From DASYAN01 sp036501345 (lineage in GTDB: Bacteria; Chloroflexota; Ktedonobacteria; Ktedonobacterales; Ktedonobacteraceae), in assembly GCA_036501345.1 (NCBI GenBank), contig DASYAN010000002.1, forward strand, positions 1 to 19,067: a DNA stretch of 19,067 bases, given 5' to 3'. Within the stretch, counting starts at the first letter, position 1. The number at the start of each line of letters is the position of its first letter. Below the pieces are notes generated by a model, which saw only the letters and a list, made by a program, of their open reading frames with translations, had not been told where the DNA came from and did not search any database. This document shows, in pieces, positions 1 through 6,472 of this stretch. The position numbers and the translations under genes were made by a program.

Positions 1-536
1 TTCTGTCGCTTCTCGCTACCTATTCGTTTTTCACATTCTTCACTGAATATGCCCATCCCTTCGTGCATGTCAAACTGGTAACACAAGCCAGTACTGATGC
101 TCAAAACACGCTTGGAATTGCCGGTATTCTGCTACAATCAGGGCTAATGATGGGCTTTTTATTGCTACTGGTCAAACGCTGGCAACTACCATTTGGAGCA
201 CTGACGCTGATTTTAACCGTCAATAGCGCTATGGTATGCGTCTTCAGCGATCAATACCGACTACTTCCGGCTGCATTTGTCGCAGGTCTGGTGGCAGACC
301 TGTTAATCAAGTTCCTAAAGCCATCGCCTGAACGCCGGGATATCTTGCGCCTGTTTGCCTTTCTCATCCCAATGGTATTGTACCTCGGCTATTTTATCGA
401 GTTGATGATGATGGATGGCATCACATGGACCATCGATTTCTGGCTTGGGTCATGTGTGATGGCTGGTATCGTCGGTCTGCTACTTAGCTATCTGCTAGTA
501 CCACCACACATACCTATTGAGCAGAACCAACCATAA
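1..536 (+). CDS. Polytopic membrane protein, 5' end outside window
   Basis: The reading frame is open from the first full codon (base 3) to a TAA at 534-536, so the gene starts before the window. The GTG at 63 is only an internal candidate start. The visible 177 residues hold about five hydrophobic segments: the edge, one after 'GIAGILLQSG', one around 'FGALTLILTV', one around 'FAFLIPMVLYLGYF' and one near 'VMAGIVGLLLSYLL'. Short polar loops separate them, and the tail 'PPHIPIEQNQP' is probably cytoplasmic. I do not recognise a family and see no catalytic or metal-binding motif. The gene is convergent with the leftward SHOCT gene at 573-932. A function cannot be assigned from this fragment. 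Confidence 0.75.
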   Translation, partial: LSLLATYSFFTFFTEYAHPFVHVKLVTQASTDAQNTLGIAGILLQSGLMMGFLLLLVKRWQLPFGALTLILTVNSAMVCVFSDQYRLLPAAFVAGLVADLLIKFLKPSPERRDILRLFAFLIPMVLYLGYFIELMMMDGITWTIDFWLGSCVMAGIVGLLLSYLLVPPHIPIEQNQP

Positions 537-572
537 CACAGATAACTTGAGACTTTTATGGATGACCGCCCA

Positions 573-932
573 TTAATCATTGGGCGGCCGTTCCCGTGCA
601 TCTAATGCTTCAAGTCGTTCGCGCATGTTCTGGAACGTTACATCATCGATTTCGCCACACGCATAGCGTTGACGCAGGATGTCTAAGGCGCTAGACTGGC
701 TTGATGGAGGAGCAGGATAATAGGCAAACTTCGGCATCTTTTTCCGACTGAACCAGATCAAGAGTGCACAAACCAGTAGAAGGAAAAGAGCAACCCAGAG
801 TGCGGTAATAAGCAAGGGAATCGAAGGTCCAAGAGAATTTTGCGGTCCCCCCATGAAGTGACCTCTTCCATAGAAATGACCTCTTCCATAGAAGTGTCCT
901 CCTCCATAAGGAGGATGTCTATGTCTCCACAT
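573..932 (-). CDS. SHOCT-domain single-TM protein (paralogue 1)
   Basis: This 119-residue protein has three parts. Residues 5-29 are Gly/His/Tyr-rich and contain three copies of a YGRGHF-type unit. Residues about 38-60 form one TM helix, followed by a basic 'SRKK' stop-transfer stretch. Residues about 82-108 are a SHOCT domain ('ALDILRQRYACGEIDDVTF'), a short helical C-terminal module common in bacterial membrane and stress proteins. The start ATG has an AAGGAG Shine-Dalgarno eight bases upstream. The closest relative in the window is the neighbouring gene at 1188-1634, with the same architecture and the same C-terminal 'RPPND/QPPND' ending, so the pair arose by tandem duplication. The molecular role of SHOCT proteins is poorly known; an envelope function is inferred only from the TM segment. 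Confidence 0.85.
   Translation of the reverse strand: MWRHRHPPYGGGHFYGRGHFYGRGHFMGGPQNSLGPSIPLLITALWVALFLLLVCALLIWFSRKKMPKFAYYPAPPSSQSSALDILRQRYACGEIDDVTFQNMRERLEALDARERPPND
855..908 (-). repeat. Three tandem 18-bp repeats inside SHOCT gene 1
   Basis: Units at 855-872, 873-890 and 891-908 read gaagtgacctcttccata on the plus strand, with one change in unit 2 and two in unit 3. The 18-bp period keeps the frame and encodes the repeated YGRGHF hexapeptide near the N terminus of the protein. Confidence 0.9.
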
Positions 933-948
933 AATATGATCTCCTTCG

Positions 949-973
949 ATTTGTAAGCATAATGCTTACAAAT
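949..973. promoter_or_regulatory. Perfect 25-bp palindrome upstream of the SHOCT gene 1 RBS
   Basis: Arms ATTTGTAAGCAT (949-960) and ATGCTTACAAAT (962-973) are exact reverse complements around a single central base. It lies directly before the Shine-Dalgarno of the 573-932 gene. The one-base centre suits a dimeric DNA-binding protein better than an RNA hairpin. The leader of the second SHOCT gene keeps a degenerate relative (AAGCATTGTGC on the minus strand) at the same place. Confidence 0.6.
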
Positions 974-1089
974 ATTCCTATGGGCATTCCCAAGGAAAAA
1001 GCCTAAGTCAACAAAGTATCGGTAATGTGGTTCTACCTGCGCATCTTCAAGTGACTCACATCACCAATACACTACATCTTGCTCGCATC

Positions 1090-1117
1090 TGTATAGAGAG
1101 TATCCCACTTTAATCAA
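1090..1117 (-). promoter_or_regulatory. Sigma70-type promoter of SHOCT gene 1
   Basis: On the minus strand, -35 TTGATT (1112-1117) and -10 TATACA (1090-1095) are separated by 16 bp. Transcription would start near 1083 and give a leader of about 150 nt before the ATG at 932. The -35, the spacer start AAAGTGGG and the spacing are repeated in the promoter of the paralogue at 1796-1823. Confidence 0.65.
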
Positions 1118-1123
1118 AGGATA

Positions 1124-1149
1124 AGCAAAAACCTGTAAAAAATTTGTAA
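1124..1149 (-). promoter_or_regulatory. TTACA direct repeats abutting the SHOCT gene 1 promoter
   Basis: On the minus strand TTACA occurs at 1145-1149 and 1134-1138 (11-bp period), with a weaker third unit TTGCT at 1124-1128, seven bases before the -35. Direct repeats at one helical turn next to a -35 are typical of OmpR/PhoB-family response regulator sites. The regulator's identity is inference. Confidence 0.55.
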
Positions 1150-1187
1150 GATGCGAGAGCCTTTGTGACCTCATGGGTGACAACCCA

Positions 1188-1634
1188 CTAGTCGTTTGGC
1201 GGTTGTTCTGGTTCAGTTGATACACCAAGTCGCTCGCGCATGTGTTGGAACGTTACATCATCAATCTCACCACGAGCATAGCGTTGGCGAAGGATCTCTA
1301 AGGCATCTAGATGGCTTGGTGGAGAAGTGGGATCGCCGTGACCATGACCGTGGCAACGATCATGACCATGACCGCAATCGTGACCGTGGCCGCGACCATA
1401 ATCACGACCGCGACCGTGACCATGACGGTGCCCATGGCCATGGCAGCAACCATAACCGTGCCCATGGAATATACGCATCTTTTTCCTATAGAGCCAACTT
1501 ATCAGTGCACAGACCAGTACTATGAATACAGCCATCCATAGCGCTGTACTAATCAGGTGCACCAAAGGCCAAATAGGAGATTGGCGTATCAATATTATCT
1601 GATTTCCTCCATAAGGATATCGACCTCTCAACAT
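1188..1634 (-). CDS. SHOCT-domain TM protein with His/Cys-rich linker (paralogue 2)
   Basis: This 148-residue protein has a short N terminus, one TM helix (about 25-48), the basic 'YRKK' stretch, a His/Gly-rich linker (57-100) and a SHOCT domain (about 110-136, 'ALEILRQRYARGEIDDVTF'). By count the linker holds 14 His and 4 Cys in 44 residues, mostly as HG dipeptides, which suggests transition-metal binding. Paralogue 1 lacks it and instead has a Gly/His repeat before the TM helix. The start ATG is preceded by GGAAGAG about eight bases upstream. The gene sits between paralogue 1 and the histidine kinase, all on the same strand, but has its own promoter at 1796-1823. The metal-binding role is inferred from composition only. 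Confidence 0.85.
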   Translation of the reverse strand: MLRGRYPYGGNQIILIRQSPIWPLVHLISTALWMAVFIVLVCALISWLYRKKMRIFHGHGYGCCHGHGHRHGHGRGRDYGRGHGHDCGHGHDRCHGHGHGDPTSPPSHLDALEILRQRYARGEIDDVTFQHMRERLGVSTEPEQPPND

Positions 1635-1795
1635 AGTATAATCTCTTCCGTTTTGTTCGGCACAATGCTTGCCAATCTTCTATTTGCATTGCGCGACTAA
1701 TCTTCCTTGAAACGAACACACTACAGAGAACAATAACATCGTATCTTATCCTGACGCAGCCTAGTATCACCAAAGTACCATTTTTCGCACGCGCA

Positions 1796-1823
1796 TGTAC
1801 ATAGGGTACCCCACTTTAATCAA
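1796..1823 (-). promoter_or_regulatory. Sigma70-type promoter of SHOCT gene 2
   Basis: On the minus strand, -35 TTGATT (1818-1823) and -10 TGTACA (1796-1801) are separated by 16 bp, matching the promoter of gene 1. Transcription would start near 1788, giving a leader of about 150 nt, again like gene 1. Confidence 0.65.
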
Positions 1824-1829
1824 AAAATA

Positions 1830-1855
1830 TGTAAAAAGCTGTAAAAAGTTTGTAA
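1830..1855 (-). promoter_or_regulatory. Three TTACA direct repeats abutting the SHOCT gene 2 promoter
   Basis: On the minus strand TTACA occurs at 1851-1855, 1840-1844 and 1830-1834, with periods of 11 and 10 bp, ending six bases before the -35. All three units are intact here, whereas the third is degenerate at the gene 1 promoter. The block begins 12 bp beyond the stop codon of the histidine kinase gene. Confidence 0.6.
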
Positions 1856-1867
1856 AGAGTGAGGGCA

Positions 1868-3067
1868 TTAGGATATCGGGAGTGCCACAAAAAATGCAGT
1901 CCCTTTCTCTTGAGATGATCGCACCCAGATGCGCCCACTATGTCGCTCGACAATTTCTTTGCAAATTGCTAGACCTAAACCCCATCCCGATGTGGATGAG
2001 TATTCAGCATAAGAAGTACGATAAAATGGCTCGAAAAGACGTTCTTGTTGCTCTGGGGAAATGACCGGACTATCGTTGTGAACCTGTAGAATCACCTGAG
2101 CGTCCTCTTGATACATACTAATATGGATTGTACTGTTTTCCGGTGAGTATTTCACAGCATTATTGACCAAGTTGGTAACGACCTGAAAGAGTCTGCCATA
2201 ATCAGCTTGGATCACAACAGGGTCGTAAGGAAATTGTAACTCAAAAGCACGACCCACAAACTCACGTTGATCCTCAATAGCTTCATAGCAGATGTTCTTA
2301 AAATCACAGGCAGTGAGGTGCAATGGCATGGTTTCTGAACGTAAGCCACTCAAATCCTTTAAATCCTCAATTAACACTTTCATATAAGATGCTTTTTTCA
2401 CAATACTTTCAAAATGCTTCTGCAATGAATGTGGCTCAATAGCTGTTTCTTGTGGCTTATTTAAACGACGTAAGGCAAGTTGCGCTTGCCCTTGTATCGT
2501 TGTAAGTGGAGTTCTTAATTCATGTGATGCATGTGTAATAAAATGATCCTTGAGTCTATTAGCCTGCACAAGTGCTTGATTAGTTGCCTCTAGCTCCTGC
2601 GCATACACCTGTACCTCTCGCTTAGCCGCAAGAAGACGCCGTCGCGAAGACTCAAACCTAAACGCCGTCATAACAGCGACAAGTTGCAAAGCGACAAAAG
2701 GTCCATCTACGAGGATATCCCTCTCAATGTTAAGGGTAAAGATGCCGGGTGAGATAAATTCGACGATGGCAATCAATCCAACTACAATAGAGAACAAAGC
2801 AGGACCCACTCCCCAGATGAGACCAACCAGAACAGATACAAGAGCAAAAGGAGCACCGACGAAAAGCTGTGCTTCTGGAAAATATTGGTCGATCTTCTCT
2901 AGAAGAAGGAGAGCACCAACTAGAAGAAGACTGCAAGGATATCCACACCAGGGAGAATGCAACCACAAGAGAAACATCCTTGTACCTCGACACCCCTGCC
3001 TATGATCTTGAGGACGCTCATGCGAAGATGCTTCTCTAAAATACTGATCTGTGTTCGCCGTTTGCAT
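1868..3067 (-). CDS. Membrane-bound sensor histidine kinase
   Basis: This 399-residue kinase autophosphorylates a His and would pass the phosphate to a response regulator that is not in the window. The N-terminal third (about 42-136) has several hydrophobic segments with little extracellular loop, resembling the DUF4118/KdpD-type sensor. A linker coiled coil follows (about 140-172). The HisKA H-box 'ASHELRTPL' carries the phospho-acceptor H182. The HATPase_c domain has an N-box 'NNAVKYSP' (302-309), an F-box 'LFEPFYR' and a G2 box 'GWGLGLAI' (from 361). The G1 box is degenerate, reading 'HNDSPVI' where DxGxGI is usual. The start ATG has AGGAGG seven bases upstream. Its position next to the SHOCT genes and their twin regulated promoters suggests it controls them; this is inference. 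Confidence 0.93.
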   Translation of the reverse strand: MQTANTDQYFREASSHERPQDHRQGCRGTRMFLLWLHSPWCGYPCSLLLVGALLLLEKIDQYFPEAQLFVGAPFALVSVLVGLIWGVGPALFSIVVGLIAIVEFISPGIFTLNIERDILVDGPFVALQLVAVMTAFRFESSRRRLLAAKREVQVYAQELEATNQALVQANRLKDHFITHASHELRTPLTTIQGQAQLALRRLNKPQETAIEPHSLQKHFESIVKKASYMKVLIEDLKDLSGLRSETMPLHLTACDFKNICYEAIEDQREFVGRAFELQFPYDPVVIQADYGRLFQVVTNLVNNAVKYSPENSTIHISMYQEDAQVILQVHNDSPVISPEQQERLFEPFYRTSYAEYSSTSGWGLGLAICKEIVERHSGRIWVRSSQEKGTAFFVALPIS

Positions 3068-3322
3068 AGACCAACCTCCTGGTTAGCCGTTAGAAGTCTT
3101 ACAGTGTTGGTCAAAGAAACACACACTCTAACACACGCTTACGAGTAAGAAGAGGCTTCACTGGTTCCGTTCGAAATGGAGGCAATAAGTGCGCACTTGT
3201 GCCTATCGCTTCGCGGCACGGTGCGTATGATGGGCTGTGAGTGTAGCTAGTCCACCATGTACTCAAAACAGGAATATATACTCCCGCGCAATCTGGCTTC
3301 AGATGAATCATCGACAGATTGC

Positions 3323-3351
3323 TTGACATGCACCGACTCATCCGCTATCCT
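3323..3351 (+). promoter_or_regulatory. Strong promoter for the DUF1156-DUF499 operon
   Basis: A consensus -35 TTGACA (3323-3328), a 17-bp spacer and a -10 TATCCT (3346-3351) point toward the methylase gene. Transcription would begin near 3358, leaving a leader of about 270 nt that contains the whole MITE-like element at 3415-3523. Confidence 0.6.
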
Positions 3352-3414
3352 GTCCCATGGCACCACATCATCGTGTCAAGACTTGGGGGATGACAAAGCA
3401 TACATTAGTCGACG

Positions 3415-3523
3415 ACCATAAATAACTCCGACGTTTATGCTCGCAGCCGAATCGTGTAGTTCCAGGCCGGGTGAAACGTATCTCCCTGGATATTGATGGT
3501 CATATGTCGGAGTTATTTATGGT
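3415..3523 (-). mobile_element. 109-bp MITE-like element with an ISAzo13-type transposase tail
   Basis: Perfect 18-bp inverted repeats at 3415-3432 (accataaataactccgac) and 3506-3523 enclose 73 bp. On the minus strand the interior encodes 22 residues plus a stop (3503 to 3435), including 'INIQGDTFHPAWNYTI'. This resembles the C-terminal end of ISAzo13-family transposases, which I recall as '...NITRDEFHGEWNYTI...'. The stop codon lies almost directly against one inverted repeat, as at a normal IS end. I read it as an internally deleted IS. No target-site duplication is evident. Confidence 0.6.
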
Positions 3524-3627
3524 TATGCACTTAGTACATCCAAAAATCAACTCTTTGATGCATTGCCTGAAAAGCCCCTGCTTCAGCCACCAGGAGATCG
3601 CAGTAGACAAAGGAGTTGTCGCACACC

Positions 3628-6453
3628 ATGAGCTATCGAAAAAAACTGATCGAGGTCGCCCTACCTCTCGATGCTATTAATATCGCCTCTGCCCGCGAAA
3701 AATCCATTCGCCACGGGCATCCCTCCACCCTGCACCTCTGGTGGGCACGTCGTCCACTGGCCGCCTGCCGCGCTGTGCTTTTCGCCTCGCTCGTCGATGA
3801 TCCCTCTGAGCATAAAGATTTGTTCCCCACAGAAGAGGAGCAAGAAGCAGAGCGGGAACGGTTATTCGACTTGATCAGGCGCTTGGTGATGTGGGAGAAC
3901 TCCAATGATGAAAAGCTCTTGAGTGAGATACGAGCCGAGATCCTCAAATCCACCGATGGCAATCCTCCTCCAGTCCTCGATCCTTTTGCTGGAGGTGGCT
4001 CCATTCCTCTAGAAGCTCAACGCTTGGGACTGGAAGCACATGCTAGTGATCTCAATCCAGTGGCCGTGCTCATTAATAAGGCCCTGATCGAAATCCCGCC
4101 AAAGTTCGCTGGACAGCCTCCAGTTAATCCAGAAGCAAGAAAGACATTGGTCGATGGAGACTGGCACGGTGCACGAGGGCTCGCCGATGATGTGCGCTAC
4201 TATGGCAAATGGATGCGCAACGAGGCAGAACGGCGTATTGGGCACCTGTATCCGAAGGTAACTCTTCCTAAGGAGTATGGTAGTGGTGAGGCTACAGTGA
4301 TTGCTTGGCTCTGGGCAAGGACGGTAACCTGTCCTAATCCTGCTTGTGGTGCGCAAATGCCTTTGGTGCGTTCATTTGAGCTTTCAAAGAAAAAAGACAA
4401 GGAAGCATGGGTTGAACCTCAAGTAGATCACACAACAACACCCCCTACTATTCATTTTGCAATAGCCAACGGGAAAAGTGAGCTGCAGGGTGGTACAGTC
4501 AATAGGCAGGGAGCAAAGTGTATTGCTTGTAAAACATCTGTACCTCTTCATTACGTTCGATCGGAAGCCCAAGCAAGCAGAATGAAAGTAATGCTACTTG
4601 CCATTGTTGCAGATGGGCATAAAGGAAGACTATATTTATCTCCAGATTCTGAACATGAAGAGATTGCTTACTTAGAACAATCGAGCTGGAAGCCAGAAGA
4701 ACTAGTAACGACTCCATGTCATGATGTTGATCGGCTTCCTATGTATGGTATGTATACTTGGGGTGACGCATTTTCAGCCCGTCAACTGATAGCACTGACC
4801 ACCTTCAGTGATCTCTTGCAAGATATTAAAGAACAAGTATTGTCTGATGCAAGTGCTAATAGTGAGTTCACTCACGATATCTATTCAAAAGCCAATGTAA
4901 ATATTGCTGAATACACCAATGCAGTAGTAACGTATTTAGCTCTTGCAGTTGATAGGAGTGCCGACTATGGGTCTTCTGTTTGCTCGTGGAATGCAGTAGG
5001 AGAGAAGATGCGCAATACATTTGCGCGTCAAGCAATTGCAATGGCTTGGGACTTTGCTGAGGCAAATCCTTTTAGTACTTCTAGTGGAAATTTTATGGGC
5101 GCAATTAGTTGGGTAGCAGAAGTTGTAGAGATGGCTTCTTGTAACGCTCCAGGTAAAACAGCGCAGCGTGATGCGGCTACAATAGTCAATGATGTTACAC
5201 AGCCGCTTATTTCCACTGACCCTCCCTATTATGACAACATTGGTTATGCTGACCTCTCAGATTTCTTCTATGTCTGGTTACGCCGTTCTCTCAGTTCTAT
5301 TTACCCCAACCTATTCAGCACAATGTTGGTCCCCAAGGCACAAGAACTGGTAGCAATCCCCTATCGTTTTAAGGGAGGGAAAAAGGAAGCTCAAGAATTC
5401 TTTGAAACTGGATTGAGGAAAACTTTCGAGCGTATGAGAGCTATTCAGAGCCCTGATTATCCTCTCACTGTCTATTACGCCTTCAAACAAGCAGAATCTG
5501 AAAAAGATATAAATGGTGAAGATGATAGCAGTAAAAATGGGAACCATGCCAAGGTTACTGCTTCGACGGGATGGGAGACAATGTTGGAAGGCTTAATCAG
5601 CTCAGGGTTTGCCATCACAGGAACTTGGCCTATGCGCACAGAAATGGCAAATCGCAGTGTTGGCATAGGTACTAACGCTCTTGCCTCTTCCATTGTCCTC
5701 GTCTGCCGCCCACGTCCCGAGAATGCTCCCATCGCCTCGCGACGCCAATTCATCAATGAGCTGAAAGCAGAACTCCCTAAAGCACTCAAGCAAATGCAGC
5801 ATGGTAGTATCGCTCCGGTAGATCTGGCACAGGCTAGCATTGGTCCTGGCATGGCCATCTACTCGCGCTATAGCAAAGTTCTGGAGTCAGATGGCACACC
5901 CGTCAGAGTGCGGACAGCGTTGCAACTGATTAATCGTGCGCTTGATGAGGTGCTGGCAGAGCTGGAGGGCGAGTCCGATGTGGAGACGCGTTGGGCGATT
6001 GCTTGGTTCGAGACATACTCGATGGAGGATGGGCCATATGGGCAGGCCGAGACGCTTTCCAAAGCCAAGAACACGGCGATCCAGACGCTGGTCGAGGCTG
6101 GTATTTTAGAGGCCAAGGCGGGTAAGGTGCGCTTACTCAAACCTGAGGAGTTCTCTGACAGTCAGAAGTGGCTGCCAACGGCCAATGCTCATTTGACGGC
6201 GTGGGAGGTGATGCAGCGTGCTATCTATGGATTGGATAAACATGGCTACGATGGTGCTGGCAATGTGTTGGGCCGCGTTGGAGATCTGGCTGAGGTTGTG
6301 CGTGATCTGGCTTATCGACTGTATACAATCTGTGAGCGCAAAGGCTGGGCTCAGGAGGCACTGGCTTATAATATGTTGATTACTTCTTGGTCAGATATTA
6401 GGGATCAGGCACAACGAGTGGCACATCTACCGCAACAGGCTACGCTGATCTAG
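3628..6453 (+). CDS. DUF1156 adenine-specific DNA methylase with Zn ribbon
   Basis: This is a 941-residue protein of the DUF1156 family (COG1743), predicted N6-adenine DNA methyltransferases found in defence loci. The N terminus 'KKLIEVALPLDAINIASAREKSIRHGHPS' region is the DUF1156 signature. The SAM-binding motif is 'DPFAGGGSIPLEA' from D118, followed by 'SDLNPVAVLINKALIE'. A Zn-ribbon-like pair, C235-X4-C240 and C298-X2-C301, lies in the middle. The catalytic motif is 'DPPYYDNIGYADLSDFF' from D531. The ATG at 3628 is preferred over an in-frame TTG at 3616, because the latter sits directly on the AGGAG Shine-Dalgarno at 3611-3615. The DUF499 gene follows 19 nt later, so the two form an operon. 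The central part is clearly more AT-rich than both ends. Methylation of host or phage DNA is known of the family, not shown here. Confidence 0.93.
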   Translation: MSYRKKLIEVALPLDAINIASAREKSIRHGHPSTLHLWWARRPLAACRAVLFASLVDDPSEHKDLFPTEEEQEAERERLFDLIRRLVMWENSNDEKLLSEIRAEILKSTDGNPPPVLDPFAGGGSIPLEAQRLGLEAHASDLNPVAVLINKALIEIPPKFAGQPPVNPEARKTLVDGDWHGARGLADDVRYYGKWMRNEAERRIGHLYPKVTLPKEYGSGEATVIAWLWARTVTCPNPACGAQMPLVRSFELSKKKDKEAWVEPQVDHTTTPPTIHFAIANGKSELQGGTVNRQGAKCIACKTSVPLHYVRSEAQASRMKVMLLAIVADGHKGRLYLSPDSEHEEIAYLEQSSWKPEELVTTPCHDVDRLPMYGMYTWGDAFSARQLIALTTFSDLLQDIKEQVLSDASANSEFTHDIYSKANVNIAEYTNAVVTYLALAVDRSADYGSSVCSWNAVGEKMRNTFARQAIAMAWDFAEANPFSTSSGNFMGAISWVAEVVEMASCNAPGKTAQRDAATIVNDVTQPLISTDPPYYDNIGYADLSDFFYVWLRRSLSSIYPNLFSTMLVPKAQELVAIPYRFKGGKKEAQEFFETGLRKTFERMRAIQSPDYPLTVYYAFKQAESEKDINGEDDSSKNGNHAKVTASTGWETMLEGLISSGFAITGTWPMRTEMANRSVGIGTNALASSIVLVCRPRPENAPIASRRQFINELKAELPKALKQMQHGSIAPVDLAQASIGPGMAIYSRYSKVLESDGTPVRVRTALQLINRALDEVLAELEGESDVETRWAIAWFETYSMEDGPYGQAETLSKAKNTAIQTLVEAGILEAKAGKVRLLKPEEFSDSQKWLPTANAHLTAWEVMQRAIYGLDKHGYDGAGNVLGRVGDLAEVVRDLAYRLYTICERKGWAQEALAYNMLITSWSDIRDQAQRVAHLPQQATLI

Positions 6454-6472
6454 CAGAAGGGACAAAAAAGGG

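Noticed and set aside
1196..1541. Plus-strand reading frames rich in Asp/His/Arg and Thr/Ala/Met repeats opposite SHOCT gene 2
   Set aside because: They are the antisense image of the HG-codon repeat, with no Shine-Dalgarno and no homology; the minus-strand frame has domain, start and promoter support.
3187..3198. 12-bp palindrome AAGTGCGCACTT upstream of the histidine kinase
   Set aside because: Short self-complementary sequence with no clear promoter next to it and no second copy in the window.
3471..3680. Plus-strand ORF VKRISLDIDGHMSELF overlapping the methylase start
   Set aside because: It is antisense to the ISAzo13-like tail and runs through the inverted repeat into the methylase gene in another frame, with no supporting ribosome site.
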